Positions 20,869 through 29,678 of a stretch of DNA of 47,882 bases are shown here, piece after piece. The DNA comes from JBIOJM01 sp044450785 (GTDB lineage: Bacteria > Planctomycetota > Planctomycetia > Isosphaerales > Isosphaeraceae), in contig JBIOJM010000029.1 in assembly GCA_044450785.1 (NCBI GenBank), forward strand, positions 1 to 47,882, read 5' to 3'. Both the position numbers and the translations under genes were made by a program. Numbering within the stretch: position 1 is the stretch's first letter; each line of letters begins with the position of its first letter. The notes beneath the pieces were generated by a model. That model was given only the letters and a program-made list of their open reading frames with translations, ran no database searches and was not told the origin of the DNA.

Positions 20869-21801
20869 CTACCTGATTGTAGGGCGTCGTTGGGGAACTG
20901 ACCACGGCGGCGTCCCCGTGGGCGTTTCTTGCGTCCGGCTGCGTCGTCGAGGACGCGGCGGCAGCACATGAGGCGGTTCGAGCCGGCCTGGCACCGGCCA
21001 CGCCTCCTCTGACATCGATCGTGCGTGGCGATCGATCACGTCGAGCAGATCGTCGACGTTGCAGGGAAGCTCGAGGCACGCGACCGCTCCCAGGGCCTTT
21101 GCCCGTGCGACCAACATCCGATCCGCGAAGCTGACGAGTGCGATCACCGGGCCCGTCGCGAGCGAGCGCCGCTCGAGCCGCTCGGGCCAGCGCGGCTCCA
21201 GGACCGGCACCTCCCAGATCGTCAGCACCCGCTCCGGAGGGGATGCCGACGGATACCGGGGTGCCCAGAGTTCACCCACGTTGCGGTCATCCACTTGCTC
21301 GACCGGATGGCCAGCCCGCGTGCACGCTTCGACCAGCGCCCCGCACAAGTCGTCACTCGCGCAGGCCACCTCGATGCGGAAGATGGGGCCCTCGCCGCGC
21401 GCCGGCCTGCTGCGCGGTTCCTCGAGTAGGCGAGCGACATGCCTGGGAAGAACGTCCGGCGCCGTTGCTTCCGAAAGCACCAGGCTCGCAAGTCCCGACC
21501 ATCGCTCCAACTCCTCAAAACGAACGTACGGGCTGACACAGAGGATCAGAGCAGGCGGGGAGGCGGGGGACGCGGGTTCGCGCCATACCCGCAGGCGGGC
21601 GGCGTCGCCGGCGGTGAGCCGGTGCCGGTGCAGCACGATCAAGCGCGGACAATGGCTCGGGCCGAACGGGCGGGCGGGTAACTCGCCCGCACAGTCCACG
21701 CGGATGCTGCCCAGCGAGGCGGGCATCGCCTCGGCGATCGCAACGACCCAAGGATCGCTCAGATCGCCCATGAACCAGGTGCCGCCCTCTTCCGAGTCCA
21801 T
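20869..21801 (-). CDS. Unknown protein with two receiver-like segments
   Basis: About 310 aa. No family is firmly recognised. Two segments look like degenerate response-regulator receiver folds: CPRLIVLHRHRLTAGDAARL with ALILCVSPY near the N-terminus, and GPVIALVSFADRMLVARAKA followed by LGAVACLELPCNVDDLLDVI near the C-terminus (the L-x-K/L-P-x-x-x-x-x-L end of a receiver). A phosphorylatable Asp is not evident. The tail is a basic Pro/Arg-rich stretch. ATG at 21801 (GGAGG about 12 bases upstream) is preferred to the more upstream non-ATG start at 21861. It is 26 bases upstream of mfd and divergent from the gene at 22035. Confidence 0.55.
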   Translation of the reverse strand: MDSEEGGTWFMGDLSDPWVVAIAEAMPASLGSIRVDCAGELPARPFGPSHCPRLIVLHRHRLTAGDAARLRVWREPASPASPPALILCVSPYVRFEELERWSGLASLVLSEATAPDVLPRHVARLLEEPRSRPARGEGPIFRIEVACASDDLCGALVEACTRAGHPVEQVDDRNVGELWAPRYPSASPPERVLTIWEVPVLEPRWPERLERRSLATGPVIALVSFADRMLVARAKALGAVACLELPCNVDDLLDVIDRHARSMSEEAWPVPGRLEPPHVLPPRPRRRSRTQETPTGTPPWSVPQRRPTIR

Positions 21802-21987
21802 CGATCGCGCTTGCCTCCATGCCCTCGTCGACGGAAGGATCGGTCCGGCGGGACGATGCACCCGCCCTCCTCATCCTGCCATAACGGCCAGATTTCTAAC
21901 AGATTGCGAGCCGCGCGGCAATGCGAGCCGGGCATGGTTCGTCGAACCGAGGCGAGAATTCCAAAAAAAGTTGTATCGAAACCTGGC

Positions 21988-22015
21988 GGAACTTACATGA
22001 TAGATAGATTCGATT
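21988..22015 (+). promoter_or_regulatory. Possible ECF-type promoter of the ECF-derived gene
   Basis: GGAACTT at 21988-21994 resembles the GGAAC -35 element of ECF sigma promoters, with CGATT at 22011-22015 about 18 bases on, just before the ribosome-binding site of the gene at 22035. A sigma-70 reading (TTGTAT-N17-TACATG) overlaps it. Weak, based on motif only. Confidence 0.2.
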
Positions 22016-22034
22016 CGTGCGAAGGAGATCGCGG

Positions 22035-23549
22035 ATGAGCCATCACCGACTGGCAACGCCGGACATTGACCGCATTTTCCGGGGTGAGACCGTTTCGGGT
22101 CTTTCGGAGTGGCAACTGCTCGAGCTCGATCGCACCGTCAAGGCGTCGTTGAATCTTTCGCTGGGTCAAGCCACGTCTCAAGTCGTCTCGACCTCGATCG
22201 CCTCTCTTGTGGAAGGAGTATTGACGTCCATGATGCTCACCAAGCTGAAGTGGGCCGGCGCGGCCGTGCTCGTCTCCGGACTCGCCTTGACCGGGGCGGG
22301 GGTGATGGCGCGGCAGGATTCCAAGCCCCAACAGGATGATCCGCTGGTCGCTCGCGCGCGCGCCGACGTTTCCGCCGCCGCGAAACCGGCGAATGCGGCC
22401 GGCGCCGCAGTCCCGAATCTCTCGGACCTGCGTGCTCAGCTCCTTACGGCCGCGCGGGTCGAATGGACAACCGCCTACAAGGACTACCGCAACAATAACG
22501 CTGGGCTCGAGCGGGCCTACCAGGCCTCCAGGCGGTTGAAGGATGCCGAAGAACAGAACGCCGGCCCCTCGCCTCGCGAACAGGGCGCGCCCGCCCGATC
22601 GCACTTCGATCGGATCCGGGACATCGCCCGGCTCCAGCACCATAACCCCTCCTCGTCAGAGCTCCAACTAGCCCAGGTGAAATCCTTCGAATCGGAAGCC
22701 GAGCTGTGGCTGGCGAAGGCCAAATCGAATCGAGCTCTGGAGCCCGCGAGTCCCGATGAGGAGGCCGGCCCGCAAGCCGGCGACGTGCGGCGAAAGCCTC
22801 ATCGACCCGAGCCAGGCTCCGCCCCCGCAGAGGGTCGAGGCAAGGACCCTCGCTCCGGGCGCATCCTCGCCAAGCTCGAGGACCAGATCACCATGTCTTT
22901 CCACGATGAGACGCCACTCGAGGACATCCTGAAGTATATCAAGCAGGCGACCGCGTCTCCCGAGCACGCTGACGGCATTCCGATTTACGTCGACCCGATC
23001 GGCCTGCAGGAAGCGGAGAAGTCCATGACCTCGACGGTGCGGAACATGGACCTCAAAGGCGTTCCCCTGCGCCGAACGTTGCAACTGCTTCTGAAACAGC
23101 TCGACCTGATTTACTTCGTGGACGATGGGATCCTCTGCATCACTTCGGCGGAGTCCGAGGACACGCGAGGTACGTTCGGTCCGTCCATGGCTGAACCTTC
23201 CCCGGTCAACGAAAAGATCGACAAAGCCGAGCGCGGCGAACTCACCCTGGAAGAGATGAAGGAGCTGATCGAGCTGCTAAAAACCCGCGAAGAGGTCAGG
23301 GAAATGGCAGAGCCTCATGAAGGGGGACGAGTCAATGGAGGTGGCTTTGGGGGCAATGCTTCACCGTCAGACGAGGCGAAGCGAAATCAAGAACTGGTCG
23401 AGCTCCTCATCAAGGAGACGCGGGAGCTGATCGACATATTGAATGCCGCGAAGCCACCGAAGAAGGACACGCAGGAGTTGATCGATGCATTAAAGGCCGC
23501 GAAGCCAACGAAGAAGGCAGCCGAGGGCAAAGGAGGCGGGCTACAATAG
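22035..23549 (+). CDS. ECF-fusion derivative lacking the sigma domains; membrane-anchored
   Basis: A 504-aa protein. The first ~35 residues (DIDRIFRGETVSGLSEWQLLE) look like the leader found before region 2 in planctomycete ECF fusions. The sequence then passes directly to the post-sigma segment (SLGQATSQVVSTSIASLVEG, VLTSMMLTKLKWAG) and a membrane helix (AAVLVSGLALTGAGVMA); sigma regions 2 and 4 are absent. Outside the membrane is a helical, charged part, then an STN-like domain at about 285-375 (LEDILKYIKQA, IPIYVDPIGLQEAE, LKQLDLIYFVDDGILCITSA) like that of the ECF fusion at 12542-13933. The C-terminus is Lys/Glu-rich with a repeated ELIDxLxAAKP motif. ATG at 22035 has AAGGAG 8 bases upstream, a strong site. 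It cannot be a sigma factor; a sensor or scaffold role is inference. Confidence 0.75.
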   Translation: MSHHRLATPDIDRIFRGETVSGLSEWQLLELDRTVKASLNLSLGQATSQVVSTSIASLVEGVLTSMMLTKLKWAGAAVLVSGLALTGAGVMARQDSKPQQDDPLVARARADVSAAAKPANAAGAAVPNLSDLRAQLLTAARVEWTTAYKDYRNNNAGLERAYQASRRLKDAEEQNAGPSPREQGAPARSHFDRIRDIARLQHHNPSSSELQLAQVKSFESEAELWLAKAKSNRALEPASPDEEAGPQAGDVRRKPHRPEPGSAPAEGRGKDPRSGRILAKLEDQITMSFHDETPLEDILKYIKQATASPEHADGIPIYVDPIGLQEAEKSMTSTVRNMDLKGVPLRRTLQLLLKQLDLIYFVDDGILCITSAESEDTRGTFGPSMAEPSPVNEKIDKAERGELTLEEMKELIELLKTREEVREMAEPHEGGRVNGGGFGGNASPSDEAKRNQELVELLIKETRELIDILNAAKPPKKDTQELIDALKAAKPTKKAAEGKGGGLQ

Positions 23550-23573
23550 GTCCACTCGCCTCTTTCTTGATTT

Positions 23574-23811
23574 CGCCCCGCAGGGGCAACGACATGCCAG
23601 CCCAGGCCAACGCCCTGGGATCGGAAAAACGTGATGACCCGTGCCCTGAAAGGGCCGAACATGGTGTTCAACCCCGGCGGTACCGCTCTTCATTTTCCAT
23701 TGAGGCAGGGAGCCTGCCCGTGTTACGCCCTTTCAGGGCTCCGCTGATTCGTGTCGTTTGTTTGTTCCCAGGGCGTTGCCCTGGGCTGATATGTTACGGC
23801 CCCTACGGGGC
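23574..23811. repeat. Nested inverted-repeat intergenic element
   Basis: Outer arms 23574-23620 and 23766-23811 are imperfect reverse complements (CCAGGGCGTTG...CCCTGGG and a CCCC-x-GGGG end). Inside, 23641-23662 and 23721-23740 pair through GCCCTGAAAGGGC/GCCCTTTCAGGGC, and GGCAGG-GAG-CCTGCC at 23704-23718 is a perfect small hairpin. The whole could fold as a branched RNA. I recall similar sequences as dispersed planctomycete intergenic repeats. It lies between the 22035 gene and a truncated gene start. Confidence 0.65.
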
Positions 23812-23826
23812 AAAGACGCAAAGGCG

Positions 23827-23897
23827 CAGACTGCGTCGATGCGCCTGGCCGTCTCCAGATCCAGACCGTCAAGGTTGAAATCCGTTTGCTCGTTCAT
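23827..23897 (-). pseudogene. Truncated 5' end of a serine/threonine kinase-like gene
   Basis: ATG at 23897 with GGGCAAGGCG before it starts MNEQTDFNLDGLDLETARRI followed by DAVC, a beginning I associate with planctomycete Hanks-type kinases (DLxxARRIDxVC, normally followed by RRFExxW). After about 24 codons the frame enters the neighbouring inverted-repeat element and ends at 23733 without kinase motifs. I read it as a gene start cut off where the element lies. Family call from memory and a short match. Confidence 0.35.
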
Positions 23898-23961
23898 CGC
23901 CTTGCCCTTCACAGGTCGACGACACTTCGGGGAATCCTGACACATCCTCGCCTGCGCGCGA

Positions 23962-24696
23962 TTACCTGACGGTCGCGGCGTGTCCGGTGAGAAAGACTTC
24001 CAATGCGGGGCGCTGGGATGCGGAGACAGGGATGATGATCTCGCTCTCGTCTTCGAGCGGTATGCCGAAAAGCCGCGGGGAGATGATGGCTAGATGGAGC
24101 GCGAACCCGCCTTCGCATGCGTGCCAGCCTTTCACGACGACCCGCGACCACGGCTGGGTCGTGCAGAACATCTCGATGCCGCGCTCGCGCACCCGCGTGC
24201 CCAAAATGGAGTCCTGGATCACCGCAGCACCGACCACGAACAGAATGACCGAGCAGACGAGCATGAGCGCACCGGGCAAGTGGTACGCCGAGCGATCGCC
24301 AGCCTGGACTGCCCGTAACCCGACTGCCAGGACCACCGCCCCGACCACCAGGCTGAGCAACCCCGCGGCGAGCACCAGCCACCGTTTCGCGTCGCGCCTC
24401 GGCAATCTGAACGACAGCGCGCAGAGGACAAGCGCGATCATCAGCATGAAAGAGTGCGCGAAAAACTTTTGATTGATCATTATGAAGAGGCTTATCACAC
24501 CGAGGAAGAGAAACATCCTGGCCCACCCGTACGCTGCGGCACCTCGCCACGGGACCGCCCACGACGCAATCGCAAGCCGGAACCGGACCGGTCCGGCGTT
24601 CAGGCGGGAGACCGCTTCCCGGACGAGCAGCGCGATCGAGACCAGGGCGAGCAGCGAGACAATCGCGGTGAGAGTGAATGCGACGACGGGCGGCAT
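23962..24696 (-). CDS. Four-to-five-helix membrane protein of unknown function
   Basis: A 244-aa protein with hydrophobic segments near residues 5-25 (VAFTLTAIVSLLALVSIALL), 60-75, 85-95, 105-125 (WLVLAAGLLSLVVGAVVLAV) and 140-160 (GALMLVCSVILFVVGAAVI). A C-terminal soluble part follows, with VRERGIEMFCTTQPWSRVVV and SEIIIPVSASQRPALEVFL, the layout of small bacterial membrane proteins ending in a DUF5673-like domain. ATG at 24696, with AGGA about 10 bases upstream. It stands between the kinase remnant and the PfkB gene, on the same strand, with a 172-base gap to the latter. Confidence 0.65.
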   Translation of the reverse strand: MPPVVAFTLTAIVSLLALVSIALLVREAVSRLNAGPVRFRLAIASWAVPWRGAAAYGWARMFLFLGVISLFIMINQKFFAHSFMLMIALVLCALSFRLPRRDAKRWLVLAAGLLSLVVGAVVLAVGLRAVQAGDRSAYHLPGALMLVCSVILFVVGAAVIQDSILGTRVRERGIEMFCTTQPWSRVVVKGWHACEGGFALHLAIISPRLFGIPLEDESEIIIPVSASQRPALEVFLTGHAATVR

Positions 24697-24868
24697 GGGG
24701 GAGATCCTGTTCCATCGAGTATCAAATGTTGATGGTCTGGAACGCTCCAGGCGCCATCCGACATTTGGTGATCTCAGAAGCCGAACAACAACGACCCACT
24801 TCCATCAAGATGTCCGTTTCGCGTGCGTTTGTGACATCCTACGCTGACTTTCCGGCCGACTCGACGGG

Positions 24869-25825
24869 TCAGTCGCACGTTCCGCGCGGTTCAGTCTCGA
24901 TCACGACTTGTTCCCGCCAGCGCGAAACGTCGCCCGGGTCGATCGCGCAGGCGTCCCAGACCAGGGCGTTGGCGACCGCGCAGGCGATCGCATGGCGGAA
25001 GAGCGGCTCGGGCTCGAGCCCGCTCAGCCAGCCATCAACCAGCCCCGCCAGCAGCGCGTCGCCCGAGCCGATCGGGTTGACGGCCTCGATCGCCGGAGGG
25101 ATGGCCCAATACCGTCGCCCTCGCAACAGGATCGACACCGGCAAAGGCCCGTCGGTGACGACGACGCAGTCCACTCCGTGCCGGTGCCAATCCCGGAGCA
25201 TGCCGGCGACGTCGTCGTCGGAAGCGTGCGGCTTCTTGAGATGCGCGGCCGCTTCCCGCCGGTTGAGCTGGACGGCGGTCGGCCAGAACCCCCAGATCGC
25301 GCCGAGCGCCGGTCCATAGGTGTCGAGGAAGACCGGTACTCCCCGTGCGCGGGCAAGTGCGATCAAATCGCTGTAGAGGCCGTGAGTCGACGGAGCGGGG
25401 CTCGAGCCGGACAAGGTGAGGGCCTCGACTGTGTCCGACTGGAGGGCGTGCTCGACCTGGTGAGCGAGCGCCTCGGCCTCGGCCGCCGTGATCGACGGGT
25501 CCGGATCGAAGAAAGCCGTCTGCTCGGCGCTCGCCTCGGTCCGGACCGTGAGGATGACGCGGGTGGGCGCCTCGGTCCGCACGACGAGGGGCTCGAGGCG
25601 GTCATCGGCCCGGAGCAAGGATTCACAATGAACGCCGGTGGCCCCTCCCAGAAACGTGACGGGGCGCGGCTTGCGCCCCAGCCGGAGCAGCGCCCGGGAG
25701 ACGTTGTTGCCCTTGCCGCCCACCACCTCCCGGACAGCCCGGCCCCGCACCAGGTCGCCGGGCCGCCAGGCGGGGACGGTCAGTGTCTTATCGAGGCAGG
25801 GGTTCAAGGTGACGCAGAGAATCAT
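24869..25825 (-). CDS. PfkB-family sugar kinase (1-phosphofructokinase type)
   Basis: A 318-aa ribokinase-like kinase. It has the N-terminal TLNPCLDKTL of the 1-phosphofructokinase/tagatose-6-phosphate kinase branch, GGKGNNVSRALLRLG (substrate loop), LTLSGSSPAPSTHGLYSDLI, and the PfkB signature NPIGSGDALLAGLVDGW, whose Asp is the catalytic base. The likely reaction is ATP-dependent phosphorylation of a hexose phosphate at C6 or C1; the substrate cannot be fixed from sequence. The heptamer array at 25826-25938 begins directly at the start codon, leaving no purine-rich ribosome-binding site, so initiation is unusual. No sugar transporter is adjacent. Confidence 0.85.
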   Translation of the reverse strand: MILCVTLNPCLDKTLTVPAWRPGDLVRGRAVREVVGGKGNNVSRALLRLGRKPRPVTFLGGATGVHCESLLRADDRLEPLVVRTEAPTRVILTVRTEASAEQTAFFDPDPSITAAEAEALAHQVEHALQSDTVEALTLSGSSPAPSTHGLYSDLIALARARGVPVFLDTYGPALGAIWGFWPTAVQLNRREAAAHLKKPHASDDDVAGMLRDWHRHGVDCVVVTDGPLPVSILLRGRRYWAIPPAIEAVNPIGSGDALLAGLVDGWLSGLEPEPLFRHAIACAVANALVWDACAIDPGDVSRWREQVVIETEPRGTCD

Positions 25826-25938
25826 GGTCAGTGTTCAGTGTTCAGTGTTCAGTGTTCAGCGGTCAGTGGTCAGTGGTCAGTGGTCAGTGGTCAGTGGTCA
25901 ATGGTCAGTGGTCAATGGTCAGTGGTCAATGGTCAGTG
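25826..25938. repeat. GTCAGTG heptamer tandem array (~16 units)
   Basis: About sixteen consecutive 7-bp units, GTCAGTG, TTCAGTG and GTCAATG variants, run from the base next to the pfkB ATG to 25938. There are no unique spacers, so it is not a CRISPR. An expandable array this close to a start codon could alter translation. Confidence 0.9.
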
Positions 25939-25943
25939 GAGGA

Positions 25944-26008
25944 GAATGAAGGATGACGGATGAATCAGACAGATCCCTTCCGACTCATCCTTCATCCTTC
26001 ATCCTTCC
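25944..26008. repeat. GGATGAA heptamer units in inverted pairs
   Basis: AATGAAGGATGACGGATGAA followed by TCAGAC (25944-25970) faces CGACTCATCCTTCATCCTTC (25981-26000) and its continuation to 26008, so two short GGATGAA-type arrays form an inverted repeat. The TCAGAC right border is shared with the arrays at 38419 and 44652. Confidence 0.75.
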
Positions 26009-26133
26009 GGTGTGCCCCGTTGTCGGGACACACTCACGTCGGATATGGTGTAGCCGGCTTTCTTCGAACGGTTTTTCCACCAAGGTTTTGGGTCGATGTC
26101 GAGCTGGGTCCGCCAAATGGGGGTGTTCATTTC

Positions 26134-29100
26134 ATGTTAGGCGTTGCCACGCGGTTGTTGCCCTACGCTCTGGCGTTCACCAGTAGCATGTGCATCATGA
26201 TTCTGGAGCTGGTTTCGAGCCGGCTGGTCGCCCGTCACGTCGGCGCGTCGTTGACGGTTTGGACCAGCGTGATCGGGATCATCCTGGGCGGCATCTGCCT
26301 GGGGAACGTGCTGGGGGGTCGCCTGGCGGACCGCGTCGAGCCGCGGCGCGCCGTCGGTCCACTCTTCGCCCTCTCTGCCTTCTTGACGCTTTCTTCGCTC
26401 TGGATGAACGCCTACGTCGGGCACCTGATTCCCAGCCCCGAGACCATCAACTGGGAGCTGCGGACGGTGCTGGTGGTCACACTCGACTTTCTCGTCCCCG
26501 CGACGGTCCTGGGTATGATCGGACCGGTCGTCGCCAAGATGGCCGTGGAACAGGCGAAGAAGACCGGCAGCGCGATCGGGGACGTCTATTTCTGGGGCGC
26601 GATCGGCTCGATCGTGGGTACGTACCTGTGCGGTTTCGTCCTGATGGACCTGGCGCCGTCGTCGACGATCCTGCTGGTGGTCGCCGCGGCCCTCGCGCTC
26701 CTGGCGGCGGCCTTGATCGGAGACAAGGCCGGCTTGGCCGCCGGCCTGCTGACCGCTCTTATGCTGGGCCTGGGTTCAATCCCACCGCTGGTGAGCCGCA
26801 TGGGGCTGGGCGCCGTCGACCTGGGTTCGTATCAGATCAACTACCTCGCCCTGGCCGGCAACGCGGCGGCGTGCGTGCTGGCGGTTGCCGGCATGGCCTC
26901 GCTCGTCCGGGCCCGCCGCACGATTGACGCGGCCGCCGCCAAGTCCAGGCCAGGCGAGCCCGCGGGAGATCAGGATCGCCCCCGCCTCGGCGACCTGGCC
27001 GTCCTCGCTTTTGTCGCCAGCCTGGCCTTCATGGCCCTGGAGATGGTCGCCGGCCGCCTGGTCCAGCGGCACCTGGGGTCGAGCATCTACGGCTGGACCA
27101 GCATCATCGGCGTGTTGCTGGCCGGCTTGAGCTTCGGCAACTTCCTCGGGGGAAAGATCGCCGACTTCGTCAAGAACGAGAAGCAGGCGAGCTGGCTTTT
27201 CATGGCTGCCTCGATGCTCATCTTGAGCATCATCGTCATGGAGACTCAGCCCCAGTGGCTGGCCGACCGCGTCTGGGGGGGCGAGGGCAAGTCGTTGATC
27301 GGCCAGGCGATCTGGAACTCGAAGCTGCCCGGCCCCGTTAGCGTCACGCTGACCTGGCCGTTTCGGATCCTGTTCGTCGTCACCGCCGTCTTTCTCCTGC
27401 CCGCCCTCACTCTGGGTACCGTCAGCCCGGTGGTCGCCAAGCTGGCGGTTGACCGCTTGAGGCGCTACCATCGAACGGGAACAGCGATCGGGCAGGTCTA
27501 CGCCTGGGGCATGGTCGGCAGCATCATCGGCACCTTCTTGACCGGCTTCGTGCTGATCGACTTCCTGGGCACCAAGGGGGTGATCCTGATCCTCGGGACG
27601 ACCCTGGCCATCGGGGCCACTCTGCTGGGCTCGGTCTGGCACGCGATCTGGGCCGGCATTCCCCTGGGGCTCTGCGTACTGGCGTTCACGCCGCCCCAAT
27701 ACGCCGACGTCGTCGCCAAGTGGAAGTTCCCGTACATCAACGGCGCTTCCTTCCAGAAGATCGGCGACCGATGGGGAATCCGCGAGGAAGTGGGCAACCC
27801 AGATTCGCTCGATGACAAGTTCGCCTGGATTGACGAGAGCAACTATTATTTCATCAAGATCGAAAATGAGCGCCAGTTCGACGGCCAGGTGAAACGTACG
27901 CTCGTGCTCGACAACCTCATTCACGGATACTTCTTCCTCGGCCATCCGGAACGGTTGGATTATGATTATGAACACATTTACGCTCTGGTCGCTTATCGGG
28001 CCGCCAAGGCCAGCGGCAAGGTGACGTTCGCGTCCGCGCCGGAACCCGGGAAAGCCAGGGGCGACTCCCCCAAACCGGCCGCCGGACTCAGAAGCGTCCA
28101 GGCCTCGAAAGACGATCAGAAGGAGAAGGTTGGGAAGAATGGCCCGGGCCAGGATTTAACCGATGACAAGAAGAAAGCCCCCCCGGAGCTATCCGAGGAA
28201 CCGGGTGAGTATGAGGGCTCGTCGCTCCCGGTCGTCTTGGAATCGAGCCTGAAGACTTTGTTCCTGGGCGGCGGGGCCTACTGCTTCCAGCGCCACATGC
28301 AATACGCCTATCCGGGGACCGGGGTCGACGTCGCCGAGATCGACCCCTCGGTGACCCGTGCTAATTTCATGGCCACGGGGCTGCCGCGCGATACCACGAT
28401 CCAGACCTACTGGGGCGATGCTCGCCAGTTCGTCGAGCTGCACCAGGATACCAAGAAGTACGACATCGTCTTCGGCGATGCCTTCAACGATTTCTCGGTC
28501 CCCTGGCATCTCACCACCCGCGAGTTCAATGAAAAGCTCAAGAAGATGCTCACGCCCAATGGCCTCTACATGATCAACATCATCGACGCCTACACGTCGG
28601 ATGAAACGGTGGAAAAGAAGGCCAAGGAGCAAATCGAGGATGTCGCGGCGGAGATCGAGGCCGAAAAGCAGATCAAGGACGGGCACGTCGTCGACGAGGT
28701 CGAGCGGAAGAGCATCCGCAAGCGGGTCAGGGCCGAGTTCCGCCGCGGAGAGCGGGTCCCGAACCTGGACGAGGCCCGGCAGCAGAGCATCCGCAAGCAG
28801 GTCAAGGCCGACGAATATCGCTTCGGAGGATTTGTCGGTGCCTGGACCAGGACCGCCCGGCTCACTTTCCCCCACGTGTACATCTTCGGGACGGACGCTG
28901 TACCGGGAACGGGAGACCGCGAGACCTTCGTGGTCGTCGCTTCCAACCAGAAACTGGATCTCGACGACCTGGGGATCCGCGACGATGATCCCAAGTTCTA
29001 TAAAAAGGGGATCCGAACGGAGCCCAAACCCTACGGGCCCGAGGACGAGAAGGCCATCGAGATCCGCTCGCGCAACATCTTCCTGACCGACGATTATGCT

Positions 29101-29157
29101 CCCGTTGACAACCTGCTCGCCCCCGTGGCCGAGACGAGGGGAAGAGACGAAGATTGA
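26134..29157 (+). CDS. Giant membrane spermidine-synthase-like protein
   Basis: About 1007 aa. Two similar halves of a membrane bundle: AFTSSMCIMILELVSSRLVA with WTSVIGIILGGICLGN, and ASLAFMALEMVAGRLVQ with GWTSIIGVLLAGLSFGNFLG; the GxxSPVVAKLAVD and YAWGMVGSIIGTFLTGF motifs are repeated too. A soluble C-terminal domain has the spermidine-synthase/methyltransferase fold: KTLFLGGGAYCFQRHMQYAY (SAM-type loop), VDVAEIDPSVTRAN and YDIVFGDAFNDFSVPW. A Lys/Asp/Pro-rich insert lies at about 640-710 and a charged helical insert at about 820-875. Fused membrane spermidine synthases may aminopropylate or methylate an unknown substrate; polyamine production is not certain. I chose ATG 26134 (GGGGGT about 10 bases upstream) over 25960, whose extension is the heptamer array. 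Confidence 0.85.
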   Translation: MLGVATRLLPYALAFTSSMCIMILELVSSRLVARHVGASLTVWTSVIGIILGGICLGNVLGGRLADRVEPRRAVGPLFALSAFLTLSSLWMNAYVGHLIPSPETINWELRTVLVVTLDFLVPATVLGMIGPVVAKMAVEQAKKTGSAIGDVYFWGAIGSIVGTYLCGFVLMDLAPSSTILLVVAAALALLAAALIGDKAGLAAGLLTALMLGLGSIPPLVSRMGLGAVDLGSYQINYLALAGNAAACVLAVAGMASLVRARRTIDAAAAKSRPGEPAGDQDRPRLGDLAVLAFVASLAFMALEMVAGRLVQRHLGSSIYGWTSIIGVLLAGLSFGNFLGGKIADFVKNEKQASWLFMAASMLILSIIVMETQPQWLADRVWGGEGKSLIGQAIWNSKLPGPVSVTLTWPFRILFVVTAVFLLPALTLGTVSPVVAKLAVDRLRRYHRTGTAIGQVYAWGMVGSIIGTFLTGFVLIDFLGTKGVILILGTTLAIGATLLGSVWHAIWAGIPLGLCVLAFTPPQYADVVAKWKFPYINGASFQKIGDRWGIREEVGNPDSLDDKFAWIDESNYYFIKIENERQFDGQVKRTLVLDNLIHGYFFLGHPERLDYDYEHIYALVAYRAAKASGKVTFASAPEPGKARGDSPKPAAGLRSVQASKDDQKEKVGKNGPGQDLTDDKKKAPPELSEEPGEYEGSSLPVVLESSLKTLFLGGGAYCFQRHMQYAYPGTGVDVAEIDPSVTRANFMATGLPRDTTIQTYWGDARQFVELHQDTKKYDIVFGDAFNDFSVPWHLTTREFNEKLKKMLTPNGLYMINIIDAYTSDETVEKKAKEQIEDVAAEIEAEKQIKDGHVVDEVERKSIRKRVRAEFRRGERVPNLDEARQQSIRKQVKADEYRFGGFVGAWTRTARLTFPHVYIFGTDAVPGTGDRETFVVVASNQKLDLDDLGIRDDDPKFYKKGIRTEPKPYGPEDEKAIEIRSRNIFLTDDYAPVDNLLAPVAETRGRDED

Positions 29158-29183
29158 TCGAGGAATCACGGTTGGTGGCTAGC

Positions 29184-29578
29184 GGTCCGTCAATCTGCGA
29201 TTGACGTGAAAACAAGACCGACGAGACAACGACCACGACACATGTCCGAAGAAGAGCAAGATTAGGAGGAAGATTACGAGTAAGAAGACGATGAAGAGCA
29301 AGATCAAGATTAGGAGTAAGATCCCATGCACGTGCATCAGGAATGCTGGTTTGATCATGAGAAACTGGAAGTCTATCGAGAAACGATCGCTTTCATTGCA
29401 TGGCTCTCGGTGCTCTTGGAAGGAACGGTGCGAATCGGTGAAGTCAAGAACGCGGCGAATTGAGTCCTGCTCTTTCTCATGCTCTTGCTCTTAGTCCTCT
29501 TCCGAATCTTACTCTTCATCTTACTCTTTCTCTTCTGCGCGAGCCGCTCGTCAACCCGTCAACGCGGATTGACAGGCC
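29184..29578. repeat. GTCAATC/GAAGAG inverted-repeat element, copy 2 (opposite orientation)
   Basis: A 395-bp element starting 26 bases after the spermidine-synthase-like gene. Ends are GTCCGTCAATC-N3-GATTGACG (29185-29208) and CGTCAACGCGGATTGACAGG (29557-29576). The purine-rich arm (29238-29325) lies on the left, the pyrimidine-rich arm (29465-29545) on the right; relative to copies 1 and 3 it is reversed. The core contains GATCTTACTCC on the other strand and GCATGGGATC/CATGATC motifs shared with copy 3 (CTCATGATC, ATTCCT, GTGCATG). Lys/Arg/Ser-rich frames inside are not gene-like. Confidence 0.8.
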
Positions 29579-29678
29579 ACTCGTGGCAGGTGGCTCGTGT
29601 AAGGAAGCGTCAAGCTTGTAGAGTGCGTTGTTCTGCGTTGTTCACTAGCGAAGATTCAAGGTGGGGGCCGCCGCGAAA

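Noticed and set aside
25826..25938. Possible CRISPR array
   Set aside because: The units are contiguous 7-mers without unique spacers and no cas gene is present.
26776..27975. 399-codon minus-strand open frame opposite the spermidine-synthase-like gene
   Set aside because: Gln/Asp/Gly-rich translation typical of shadows; the plus-strand product is clearly real.
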